A stretch of DNA of 60,118 nucleotides from Chloroflexota bacterium. GTDB taxonomy: Bacteria > Chloroflexota > JAJPGV01. Location: positions 1-60,118 of the forward strand of contig JAJPGV010000058.1 in the NCBI GenBank assembly GCA_021325635.1. Direction: 5' to 3'. The notes under the pieces are model-generated. The model worked only from the letters and a program-made list of their open reading frames with translations, made no database searches and was not told the origin of the DNA. Below are positions 50,082 through 58,855 of the stretch, one piece after another (the first letter of the stretch is position 1; the number at the start of each line of letters is the position of its first letter). The position numbers were made by a program, and so were the translations under genes.

Positions 50082-51252
50082 CGCCACGGAGCGTCCAGAC
50101 GGCAAGGGTCGGCAACAGGACGAAGGCGGCCCCCATCAGGCGAAAGGCAGCTTCCATGCCAGCCGCGGTCCACAGGGCGCCGATCATGATCGACGAAGCG
50201 AAGCTGCCCAAGGACGTGACCGTGGTCAGCAGCGCCAGTCCGCTGGTGCGCAGGGCCTCATCCAATTCGGCGCTGGCTGCCGCCATCAGAACGCCGTCCG
50301 TGCAGGCGTAGTAGGCGCCCAGCAGCGGCAATGCCAGCCCCGACAGCCAACCTCTGCCGGAGGGCAACAGCAGCACGGCGTAGATCCCCACCATGAACAC
50401 CTGCCCGACCAAGTACAAGTTCCGGCGGCCCGTGCGATCCGCGAGCCGGCCCGCGGGCAGTGCGAGCAGCAAGTAGAACAGGGCGGTGCCCACATACAGT
50501 AGCGGGAATAGGCCGATGGCCACCGAGCCACGCCGTTGCAGGCCGATGTAGATGAAGGCGTCGCTGGCGGTGAACAGCGTCAGCAGGCCAGACAGCACCA
50601 CGAGCCCCCGAAATCGCGGCAGGAGCAACAGCCGGGCGCACTCCCTCCACGGCAGGGCGTCCGCGGCGCCGGCCCCCCTGCGGACTTCACGGTTCTTGAC
50701 GAACAGCACAATCACGCCGAGTCCAATCAGAGCAATGGAGAAGCTGGGCAGGAACACCACATCGAATGAGCGCGGCGCCAGCGAAAGTAACGCGAAGGCC
50801 AGTAGAGGTCCGAGTAACGCGCCGCCCGTATCCAGGAAACGGTGGACGCCAAAGGCCATGCCCAGCCGTTCCTGGGGGACGCTCAGCGAGATCAACGCGT
50901 CCCGCGGCGCGGTCCGGATGCCCTTGCCGATCCGGTCCGCCAGGACCGAGCCGGCGATCGGGACCAGGGCTCCCCCCGAGAGCAGCAGGCCAACCCGGCT
51001 CGCGGCGGACAGGGCGTAGCCTCCGGCTGCCACATCCTTCTGCCGGCGCCATCGGTCAGCCATGAAGCCGGCCCCGAGACGGACAAGGCCAGAGCAGCCC
51101 TGGTAAATACCGTCGATAACGCCCAATTGCAGCGCCGACACCTGCAGCTGGTACAGCAAATAGAGCGGTAGCACCGCAGCCACCATCTCAGAGGAGATGT
51201 CGGTCAGCAGGCTGGTAACGCCGAGCAAAATCACGGTCCGTCCTACGGCCAT
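50074..51252 (-). CDS. Major facilitator superfamily transporter
   Basis: This 392-aa transporter has twelve hydrophobic segments. Signatures are LLTDISSEMVAAVLPLYLLY, the helix 2-3 loop GFMADRWRRQKDVAAGGYAL, and the second-half loop LPAGRLADRTGRRNLYLVGQ. The ISSEM motif and DRIGKGIRTAPRDALIS after helix 4 resemble MFS drug/proton antiporters of the type that include phenicol or fosmidomycin exporters. The substrate is not defined. It starts an operon with the TolB-like gene and is preceded by about 247 bp without a gene. Confidence 0.9.
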   Translation of the reverse strand: MAVGRTVILLGVTSLLTDISSEMVAAVLPLYLLYQLQVSALQLGVIDGIYQGCSGLVRLGAGFMADRWRRQKDVAAGGYALSAASRVGLLLSGGALVPIAGSVLADRIGKGIRTAPRDALISLSVPQERLGMAFGVHRFLDTGGALLGPLLAFALLSLAPRSFDVVFLPSFSIALIGLGVIVLFVKNREVRRGAGAADALPWRECARLLLLPRFRGLVVLSGLLTLFTASDAFIYIGLQRRGSVAIGLFPLLYVGTALFYLLLALPAGRLADRTGRRNLYLVGQVFMVGIYAVLLLPSGRGWLSGLALPLLGAYYACTDGVLMAAASAELDEALRTSGLALLTTVTSLGSFASSIMIGALWTAAGMEAAFRLMGAAFVLLPTLAVWTLRGDG

Positions 51253-51499
51253 CCAGCTGAGCCGGCCGGACCCGGCTGCGGGCTGAACGCCAGCCAGCCC
51301 TTGACGAATCAGGCCGTACAGGTGAGCACCGTGGGGTTGACGTTCGTGATTTGCATGCTGAGAAAGCCAGTCGAATGGGCTTCGCCAAACGTACGTCCCG
51401 TGTGTAAACGACGAGTAAGGTACGGGTTAACGTGGCGTCAAAGCGTCCGACTTCTGCGCAAGTCGGCGCTTGTTCGAGATGCCGCACAATGAGTGGGAG

Positions 51500-52411
51500 A
51501 TGGATACCCCCAAGATCACGCCGCACCTGTGGTTCGATGACAACGCCACCGAAGCGGCCCGGTTCTACGTCGCCGCCTTCGCCGATTCGCGCATCACCAG
51601 CACCGGCATGATTCGCGACACGCCGTCTGGCGACTGCGACATCGTGTCGTTTGAGCTGACTGGGCAACCGTTCATGGCCATCAGTGCCGGGCCTCTGTTC
51701 AAGTTCAATCCGTCTGTGTCCTTCATGGTCAACTTCGACCCAGCGACGGACAGCGCCGCGCGTGCCCACCTCGATGCCCTGTGGGACCAGCTATCGAATG
51801 GCGGCACTGTCCTCATGCCGCTGGACGCATATCCGTTCAGCCAGCGGTTCGGCTGGATACAAGATAAGTACGGCGTCTCCTGGCAGCTGATCCTGACTAA
51901 CCCCGAGGGCGAGCCGCGGCCGGCCATCATCCCCGCGTTGATGTTCACTCGCGGCGTCGCGGGACGCGCCGAGGAGTCGATCGACTTCTACTGCTCGGTC
52001 TTCAAGGACTCCAAACGGGGCGCAACGGTTCGCTATCCCGCGGGGATGGAGCCGGAACAGCCAGGCACGCTGATGTTCGCCGACTTCCTCATCGGCAACA
52101 CCTGGCTTGCCGCTATGGACAGCGCCGGTCCCCACGACTTCACCTTCAACGAAGCTATCTCACTGTTGATCCCATGCGACGCTCAAGCCGACATCGATTA
52201 CTACTGGGACAAGCTTTCGGCCGACCCTCAGGCGGAACAGTGCGGGTGGCTGAAGGACAAATTCGGGCTGTCGTGGCAGGTGTGGCCGACAGCTATGGGT
52301 GAGATGATGAGCCAGGGAACGCCGGAGCAGCTCGCTCGCGTGACCAAGGCCTTGCTGCCCATGAAGAAGTGCGACCTGGCAGCCCTGAGGCAAGCATTCG
52401 AGGGCCGGTGA
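51500..52411 (+). CDS. Two-domain VOC / PhnB-like protein
   Basis: This 303-aa protein consists of two tandem PhnB/3-demethylubiquinone-methyltransferase-like VOC folds. The first has HLWFDDNATEAARFYVAAFA and QRFGWIQDKYGVSWQLIL. The second has EESIDFYCSVFKDSKRGATV and EQCGWLKDKFGLSWQVWP. Despite the old family name these are usually small glyoxalase/bleomycin-resistance-fold proteins without methyltransferase activity. I use ATG 51500. ATG 51479 and TTG 51470 are in frame upstream and not excluded. Confidence 0.88.
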   Translation: MDTPKITPHLWFDDNATEAARFYVAAFADSRITSTGMIRDTPSGDCDIVSFELTGQPFMAISAGPLFKFNPSVSFMVNFDPATDSAARAHLDALWDQLSNGGTVLMPLDAYPFSQRFGWIQDKYGVSWQLILTNPEGEPRPAIIPALMFTRGVAGRAEESIDFYCSVFKDSKRGATVRYPAGMEPEQPGTLMFADFLIGNTWLAAMDSAGPHDFTFNEAISLLIPCDAQADIDYYWDKLSADPQAEQCGWLKDKFGLSWQVWPTAMGEMMSQGTPEQLARVTKALLPMKKCDLAALRQAFEGR

Positions 52412-52526
52412 CAGCGGCGTTAGGACGACTCCTCGAAGGATCGAGCCAGAACGTCAGCCTCAGCTCCTAAACGGTCCGCGCGATCCATTCCAGCGCTTCT
52501 AGACCAAGCCTTCACCACTTGCTCTC

Positions 52527-52748
52527 TTACCGGCCACTACTCGTACGGTCGGTAAGACTCTCCGACCAATCGATGAGGTGCCAGGGTTTGATTCGGAGCG
52601 ACTTCGCGAGCTTTTCAATCGTGCCCAAATACGTGTCTTGGCCAGCCTCGATACGTCGGATGGTGGCGATCCCCACCGCGCTGAGCTGGGCCAATTCCAT
52701 CTGAGTCAGCCGGCGTCTCTCGCGCCAATACCGAAGCCTGGTCGCCAT
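52527..52748 (-). CDS. XRE-family HTH regulator, 73 aa
   Basis: This small Cro/cI-type DNA-binding protein has RLRYWRERRRLTQMELAQLS, then VGIATIRRIEAGQDTYLG and EKLAKSLRIKPWHLID, spanning the five-helix HTH. It has no additional domain. ATG at 52748. It is transcribed toward the VOC gene, and the 115 bp between the two stops hold nothing recognisable. Could be autonomous or the antitoxin-like half of a lost pair. Confidence 0.85.
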   Translation of the reverse strand: MATRLRYWRERRRLTQMELAQLSAVGIATIRRIEAGQDTYLGTIEKLAKSLRIKPWHLIDWSESLTDRTSSGR

Positions 52749-52854
52749 GGACCGAAGATATCACATCTGATTTGTATGGTTGGTAGCTAGACGAGCTGCT
52801 TCGAGCGTCTGGCTTCGCGGCACACGAGGTCAGGCGGCCGCCTGTCGAAATGAA

Positions 52855-53676
52855 TCAGCGGATGTGAATCAGGGTGGTGCCAAAGTTGGGTGAGAAGCCG
52901 ACGCCACCCTGTTCCACAGTGGCCCAGAACGTCATGTCGTGGAAGTCGGTCGGGAGCACCTTGATGGAGCCCTTGATCGTTACCTCGGCACCAGGCATCA
53001 GGGTTTGAGTTTGGTCAGGGAAGAAGCCCCAGCGGGCGGGGTAGTTCGGCGGGCTACCGCTCCAGCCGACACCTACCCGCCACACGCCCGGCCGATCGGC
53101 AAATGGTGGTCGGGAATTCCCCGGCTGATTGAAACGGGGATCGAGGTAGTTCGTCCGGGTGGTGTACTCGGTTCCTGGCGGCGGGCCAAAGCTCTTGATC
53201 GGGCTGTCGCCGGTGTTCTTGACGGTCAGCGCAACATCCACCGTTCCCCCTTCATCCAAGGTGGTTGGCGTAAACGTGGCTTTGGTGAGCTTGACGGCGA
53301 ATGGAGGAAAGCCGGCTGGTTGGGAGTCTGCGCTGGCCTGCACAAGCTGGCGCTGGCCAAACGCCAAACCGCCGGCTACCACGAGTGCAAGCAGGGAGGC
53401 AGCCAGCGCGAGGGGACCTCGCCGTGGACGTGGTCGCGTAGCCGAAAGTATTTCGGGGTCCTCCAGGTCGACGTTGAGGGCTTCGGCCAAGCGCCTGACG
53501 GTGAAGGGATGGGGATTCTCGGTCACACCCTGCTCGATGTTCTTGATTTGGCGAAGCGAAATCTGGGAAACCTGAGCAAGGTCGCGCTGAGACATGTTCA
53601 TTCGTGCACGGGCAGCGGCCAGGTCAAACGGGAGAGGCACAACAGGACTGTGGCAGATGATGTGGGCGAAAGACAA
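52855..53676 (-). CDS. Membrane HTH protein with extracytoplasmic Ig-like domain
   Basis: This 273-aa protein has a RodZ-like layout: an N-terminal XRE HTH (ARMNMSQRDLAQVSQISLRQ, TVRRLAEALNVDLEDPE), a basic stretch, and one transmembrane helix (LALAASLLALVVAGGLAFG). A 140-residue outer domain follows. That domain (GPPPGTEY, PGVWRVGVGW, YPARWGFFPDQ, QGGVGFSPNFG) is homologous to the C-terminus of the glycan-locus lipoprotein at 8850-10049. It could couple an envelope signal to DNA or to a cytoskeletal partner. ATG at 53676, with GTG at 53640 as alternative. It is divergent from the rph-like gene. Confidence 0.82.
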   Translation of the reverse strand: MSFAHIICHSPVVPLPFDLAAARARMNMSQRDLAQVSQISLRQIKNIEQGVTENPHPFTVRRLAEALNVDLEDPEILSATRPRPRRGPLALAASLLALVVAGGLAFGQRQLVQASADSQPAGFPPFAVKLTKATFTPTTLDEGGTVDVALTVKNTGDSPIKSFGPPPGTEYTTRTNYLDPRFNQPGNSRPPFADRPGVWRVGVGWSGSPPNYPARWGFFPDQTQTLMPGAEVTIKGSIKVLPTDFHDMTFWATVEQGGVGFSPNFGTTLIHIR

Positions 53677-53829
53677 GACCTGCAGCGGTGCAATTCCGGT
53701 GCATTTTCCACTTCAGCAACCGTGCACCCGCTCAATGGTGCGCAAAGTGTGAGACCGTCGCCGTCTCAACCGCCGGCCTCCGCCTCGCTGGCGCCGGGGG
53801 AAGCACCACCTTGATCATACAGCGCACCG

Positions 53830-53849
53830 GGGGCTTGCATGCAAGCCCG
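53830..53849. promoter_or_regulatory. RAE-like palindrome upstream of rph
   Basis: GGGCTTGCATGCAAGCCC is a perfect 18-bp inverted repeat (53831-53848), preceded by further G residues. Its arms match the rifamycin-associated element (GGGGCTTGCGGCAAGCCCC as I recall) found upstream of rifamycin-inactivating genes, with a two-base rather than one-base centre. It is about 220 bp before the rph start and about 155 bp before the divergent HTH gene. Confidence 0.65.
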
Positions 53850-54070
53850 GATGGTGCCCCAGAATGGACACACGAGAACAGGACGGTCGCGAAGCGCGTG
53901 TGTTGTGGGGGGCACGCGGCCTCGTGAACTGCAGACGACCGGCGCGGTAGCGGCCGGCGGAGGAAGTCGCCGAAATCGAGTTCCCTGGGTGGGATCCATT
54001 CCTTGAGCAGGATGGGGTTGGCCGGGCGAGACGCCGCGACATTCCATGGAGAACCAAAAAGGAGGAGCGG

Positions 54071-56655
54071 ATGAGCCGCTACGTGTTGGCCTTCCAGGAG
54101 ATCGACCAAACCCAGATCGGGCTCGTCGGCGGCAAGGGCGCGCACCTGGGCGAGCTTTCGCGGATCGAGGGTATCCGCGTGCCGCCTGGCTTTTGCGTGA
54201 CCACGGATGCCTTCCAGCGGATCATGGCGGAAGCGCCGGCGATCGACGACCGCCTGTCGCACCTGAAGCCGGACGACCGGGAGGCGATTCGCGCGCTCAG
54301 CGCGGACGTCCGCCGAACAGTCGAGGCGATCTCCATGCCCGACGATCTGGCGGACGCGATCGCCCGCTCGCTCGCCCGGCTCGGCGAGCAAGCCGCCTGC
54401 GCGGTCCGATCCAGCGCCACGGCGGAGGACTTGCCGGCGGCCTCCTTCGCTGGCCAGCAGGACACGTACCTGAACGTCGTGGGGCCGGCGGCCATCCCCC
54501 AGCACGTCAGCCGCTGCTGGGCCTCGCTCTTCACTGAGCGGGCCGTGACCTATCGCCTGCGGAACGGCTTCGATCACGGGAAGGTTCACATGGCCGTGGT
54601 CGTGCAGCAGATGGTCTTCCCGCGGGCCGCCGGCATCCTGTTCACGGCCGACCCCGTTACGGGCAACCGCAAGGTCGCCTCCGTGGAGGCCAGCTTCGGT
54701 CTAGGCGAGGCCCTGGTTTCCGGCTTGGTGAACGCGGACGTCTACAAGGTGCGCGATGGCGAGGTCATCGCCAAGGCCGTTGCCACCAAGCAGCGTGCCA
54801 TCTACGCCTGGCCGGCAGGCGGAACGCGGGAACAGGCGATAGAGCCGGAGCGGCGGCAGCAGCCAGCGCTGACAGACGCACAGGTCGTGCGGCTGGCGCA
54901 GCTTGGCCGGCGGATCGAAGCGCACTTTGGCCGCCCCCAGGACGTCGAATGGTGCCTGGTCGACGACGACTTCCATATCGTCCAGAGCCGGCCGATCACC
55001 ACGCTGTTCCCCATTCCCCCGCCGGCGACCGAGCGAACCACGTCTACGTCTCGGTCGGCCATGGGCAGATGATGACCGACCCCATGAGGCCTCTCGGCAT
55101 CTCCGTGTGGCAGCTGACGGCAGCCCGGCCCATGCACGAGGCCGGCGGCAGGCTGTTCGTCGACGTCACCCGGCAACTGGCTTCGCCAAAGAGCCGCGCC
55201 AGCCTTCTGGAGGTCATGGGGAGAGGCGATCCGCTGATCGGGGACGCCCTGCGGACCATCGTCGAACGCGGAGACTTCATCCCCTCGCTCCCGGACGAGG
55301 TTCTTGGCGGCGCGCCCGCTGGCGGCGCACCAGCCCCGATCGAGACCGATCCGGCCATCGTCGCTGAGCTGATCGGACGCAGCGAGACCTCCATCGCTGC
55401 CCTGAAGCGTGACATCCGGACGAAGTCGGGATCGGCGCTGCTCGACTTCATCCTGGCGGACACCCAGGAGCTGAAGCGGATCCTGTTCGATCCGCTGAGC
55501 CATCAGGCTCTCATGGCCGGAATGGAGGCCACCTGGTGGCTCAACGAGCGGCTGCAGGCGTGGCTGGGTGAGAAGAACGCGGCCGACACGCTCACGCAGT
55601 CCGTCCCCCACAACGTCACGTCGGAGATGGGGCTAGCGCTCCTGGACGTCGCGGACGTGATCCGCCCGCATCCGGAAGTTGTCGCTTTTCTGCAGCACAG
55701 TGATGATGAGGGCTTCCTTGATGAGCTCCCGAAGCTCGCGGGCGGGCAGGAAGCGCGAGAGGCCATACGGGCCTACCTGGACAAGTACGGCATGCGCTGT
55801 GTCGGGGAGATCGACATCACGACGCCGCGTTGGAGCGAACGCCCCGCCACGCTCGTGCCGGTGATCCTCAACAACGTCAAGAACCTCGAGCAGGGCGCCG
55901 GCAAGAGGCGCTTCGAGCAGGGGCGGCAGGAGGCCTGGAGTAAGGAACAGGAGCTGCTGGAGCGCTTGCGGGCCCTGCCGGACGGGGAAGGGAAGAGCGA
56001 AGAGGCCAAGCGCATGATCGACCGGGTCCGGACCTTCATCGGCTACCGGGAATATCCGAAGTACGCCATCGTGAGCCGCTACTTTGTTTACAAGCAGGCC
56101 TTATTGGATGAAGCCCGGCGCCTCGTGCAGGCCCAGACGATTCGTGAGGAAGAAGACATCTTCTACCTCACGTTCGACGAGCTCCACAACGTCGTGCGCA
56201 CGAACCAAGCGCAGGACCAGCTCATCCGCCAGCGTAAGGACGCGTTCGAGTCGTATCGAGCGCTCACGCCACCCCGCGTGATCACGTCGGACGGCGAGGT
56301 CATCGCCGGGGAGTACCGACGCGAGGATGTGCCGGCCGGCGCGCTGGTGGGCCTGCCGGTTTCCGCCGGGACAATCGAGGGGCGAGCGCGCGTCATCCTG
56401 GACATGGCCGAGGCCGATCTCGAAGCGGGCGACATCCTGGTCACCGCATACACGGATCCCAGCTGGACGCCCCTGTTCGTCGCGATCAAGGGCCTGGTGA
56501 CGGAGGTCGGAGGCCTGATGACCCATGGCGCCGTGATCGCACGGGAGTACGGCTTACCCGCGGTCGTGGGCGTGGAGCATGCCACCCGACTGATCCGGGA
56601 TGGGCAGCGCATCCGCGTGCATGGAACGGACGGGTACGTCCAGATCCTGCCCTAG
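54071..56655 (+). pseudogene. rph: Rifampicin phosphotransferase-like (PEP-synthase family) gene, one-base frameshift
   Basis: The combined product of about 860 aa matches the Rph family: N-terminal ATP-grasp (GLVGGKGAHLGELSRIEGIR, AVRSSATAEDLPAASFAGQQ, GILFTADPVTGNRK), the rifampicin-binding middle, and the swivelling His domain. The phosphorylated histidine is in GGLMTHGAVIAREYGLPA. Frame 1 ends at 55072. The continuation GDRANHVYVSVGHGQMMTD lies in another frame. Restoring one C in the C5 run at 55016-55020 rejoins FPIPPAGDRANHVY. Either a real lesion, a phase-variable run, or a sequencing error. AGGAGG precedes ATG 54071. A generic PEP-synthase role is less likely given length and family features. 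Confidence 0.85.
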
Positions 56656-56733
56656 CAGCTCTTCGGCACTGACAACACCACCTTCGGCAGCGACGAGAAC
56701 TTCGAGCCCCGCGAACTGCTTCCTGGTGGTCCA
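56647..56733 (-). pseudogene. Remnant of an OmpR-type response regulator winged helix
   Basis: Minus-strand residues WTTRKQFAGLEVLVAAEGG and then VVSAEELLGQ match the trans_reg_C motif TRKEFxxLEVLLxADGxVVSAEELL of OmpR regulators. The match breaks off exactly at the 3' end of the rph-like gene, and the upstream (receiver) side is unrecognisable. The remaining 270 bp to 57001 show no gene. Confidence 0.4.
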
Positions 56734-57001
56734 CCCCAGTCTTTGCCACTGGAGCCGCTCGGCAAAGACACCCAGCGCCGCTTTAGTCTCCCGGCAGGTG
56801 ACCGATTTGTGTCCCTGAACGGCGTTAGCATAGGCCACGATTGGACGAACAAGCACGTAATCGCTCTGCCGCCGGGTCGACTGTCACGCGTTAGACAGAC
56901 TTGCGTGGCCGCTGCCACGCGACCCGGCCGCTGGCTGCAGCTCCTTCTCCCATCAGCTCAGCACGGCAAGCAGCGCTTGCAGGGCTGCCGCAAAAAGAGG
57001 C

Positions 57002-58342
57002 TCAGTTGGTCGGCCGTAACCGATCACGAGCCCGTCGTATCGGCCGGTCGTGGTACCAATGTGTCTCCAGACCATGGATGGCAAGCCCAATCTCCGCGGC
57101 GCGTGCGAGAACGTCGACCTCTTTCGGTCCATCTTCTGGTAGCGCAAGCAGCAGATGCAGACCCGCTGCGCTGGCCACGATGCGCCCTTCAAGCCCGGCT
57201 GAAGCGAGCGCCGCGACCAAGCGGTCACGACGGCGGCGATAGTGCAATCGCAATCTCCGCACCTGTCGGTCATACACATAGGACTCGATCAGATCCGCCA
57301 GTACCAGCTGATCCAGGGCCGACGCGGCCGAAGCATGCCACTGGGCCCGTGGGACGTCCTCCAGGAGTTCCGGGGGAAGCACCAGCCAACCAAGCCTCAA
57401 TCCCGGCGCCAGGCTCTTGCTGGCCGTACCTCCATAGATCACCCTGGCCGGATCCAGCCCCTGCAGGCTGCCGATGGGCTGCCTGTCGAACCGGAACTCC
57501 CCATCGTAGTCATCCTCAATCACCAGACCGTCCTGCTCGCGAGCCCAGGCCAGCAGCTCCGCTCGGCGGGTCGGGTGTAGGGTCACGCCGGTGGGGTACT
57601 GATGCGCGGGCGTCACTATCACCGCTCTCGCTTCGCTTTGTCGCAGCGCCGCCACATTCAAGCCAAGACCATCCACTTCTATAGGAGTGACGCTGGCCCC
57701 TGCCTGCTCAACAATCTCTCGATGAAGCCCGAAGCAGGGATCCTCCATGGCAATCGTTCGCATACCACGCTGAACGAGCAATCGGCAGATCCAGAAGAGG
57801 CCAGCGCTGTATCCAGATGAGACAACGATGTGAGCGGAGGCGGCCCGCACACCACGAGCGCGAGCCAGATATCCTGCCAACGCCTGGCGCAGTTCAGGAC
57901 GGCCCTGCATGTGAACGTAGCCCAGCCGGCCAGCAGCTTCGCCTAACACCCTTCGCATCGCCGCTAGCCAGGCGGCGCCGGGAAACATCGTGGTGTCGGG
58001 CTCGCCCGGCCGCAGGTCGAACTTCACCCCGGCCGTCACCGGTTGGTCGTCCGCTGACATTGATAACGCCCCGATCTCAGCCACCGTCGTCCGTCCGCGG
58101 GCTCGAGTCCGCAGATAGCCCTCCACCGTCAACTGCTCGAAGGCGGCCAGCACCGTGCCCCGCGCAAAGCCCAGCTGCTGTGCCAGCGTGCGACTGGACG
58201 GCAGACGATCACCGCTCCTCAGCCGTCCGGTCTGGATGGCGTGCCGCAGCGCTCTCTCCAGCCCCTGGCGCCGGCCTTCAAACGAGCCCACCTCCACCAG
58301 CAGGTCCACATCTGGCCCAGGAAACTCGCTGTCCACTGGCAC
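57002..58342 (-). CDS. MocR/PdxR-type GntR regulator with aminotransferase domain
   Basis: This 446-aa protein has an N-terminal GntR winged helix (LERALRHAIQTGRLRSGDRL, SSRTLAQQLGFARGTVLAAF) and a C-terminal fold-type I aminotransferase-like domain. That domain carries the PLP-lysine segment VIYGGTASKSLAPGLRLGW, with PAHQYPTGVTL and LVIEDDYDGEFRFD. MocR proteins sense PLP or related ligands. The GTG at 58342 is chosen because the longer frame overlaps the divergent AhpD-like gene. The two starts are only 36 bp apart with a palindrome between, suggesting direct control of the divergent pair. Confidence 0.88.
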   Translation of the reverse strand: MPVDSEFPGPDVDLLVEVGSFEGRRQGLERALRHAIQTGRLRSGDRLPSSRTLAQQLGFARGTVLAAFEQLTVEGYLRTRARGRTTVAEIGALSMSADDQPVTAGVKFDLRPGEPDTTMFPGAAWLAAMRRVLGEAAGRLGYVHMQGRPELRQALAGYLARARGVRAASAHIVVSSGYSAGLFWICRLLVQRGMRTIAMEDPCFGLHREIVEQAGASVTPIEVDGLGLNVAALRQSEARAVIVTPAHQYPTGVTLHPTRRAELLAWAREQDGLVIEDDYDGEFRFDRQPIGSLQGLDPARVIYGGTASKSLAPGLRLGWLVLPPELLEDVPRAQWHASAASALDQLVLADLIESYVYDRQVRRLRLHYRRRRDRLVAALASAGLEGRIVASAAGLHLLLALPEDGPKEVDVLARAAEIGLAIHGLETHWYHDRPIRRARDRLRPTN

Positions 58343-58359
58343 ATGACAATGATCCACAT

Positions 58360-58374
58360 TCCACCTAGAGTGGA
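58360..58374. promoter_or_regulatory. Candidate MocR operator palindrome
   Basis: TCCACCTAGAGTGGA has 5-bp arms TCCAC / GTGGA around CTAGA. It sits in the 36-bp gap between the MocR and AhpD-like starts, 4 bp before the latter. Additional CCAC half-sites lie at 58333 and 58353. Confidence 0.4.
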
Positions 58375-58378
58375 GAGC

Positions 58379-58855
58379 ATGACAGACGACCGACCCAGAT
58401 TCACGCTCGGAACAGCCTGGCCCGCCGGGTACCAGGCAATGTCCTCCTTCACTCATGCCGTGAACACCTCCGGCCTCGAGGAAAATCTGATCCAGCTCGT
58501 TTACATGCGGGCCTCGCAGATCAATGGCTGTGCCTACTGCCTCGACATGCACTCCAAGGACGCCCGCGCAGCCGGCGAGACCGAACAGCGGCTGTATGCG
58601 TTGGCCGCCTGGCGCGAGACGCCTTTTTTCAGCGTCCGAGAGCGGGCCGCCCTGGCATTCACCGAAGCCTTGACGCTTGTGGCCCGAACCCGCCTGTCGG
58701 AGGACGTCGTCGATCAGGCAACCGACTGCTTCTCCGAAGACGAGCTGGCGAAGCTCGCCTTTGCCATCGCCGAGATCAACGCATGGAACAGGCTGGCAAT
58801 CGCTGCTCGCTTGGAGGTGGGCGGTTACCAGCCCCGAGCGGGTGCTCGCGCCTGA
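58379..58855 (+). CDS. AhpD-like carboxymuconolactone-decarboxylase-family protein
   Basis: This 158-aa helical protein has the redox motif in RASQINGCAYCLDMHSKDAR. The CxxC plus distal His is the AhpD active site, used in peroxide reduction with lipoamide or as a thiol oxidoreductase. The second half has FSVRERAALAFTEALTLVAR and the family's closing WNRLAIAARLEVGGY. The ATG at 58379 gives the standard length, as the frame upstream is antisense to MocR. The PEP-mutase-like gene overlaps its end. Confidence 0.9.
   Translation: MTDDRPRFTLGTAWPAGYQAMSSFTHAVNTSGLEENLIQLVYMRASQINGCAYCLDMHSKDARAAGETEQRLYALAAWRETPFFSVRERAALAFTEALTLVARTRLSEDVVDQATDCFSEDELAKLAFAIAEINAWNRLAIAARLEVGGYQPRAGARA

Noticed and set aside
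53850-54070. Riboswitch or T-box leader before the rph-like gene
   Set aside because: No conserved T-box or riboswitch core can be recognised by eye. Only the palindrome upstream and the RBS are supportable.
53732-54589. A 285-aa minus-strand open frame
   Set aside because: It is antisense to the start of the rph-like gene and runs through the RAE-like palindrome. No motif seen.
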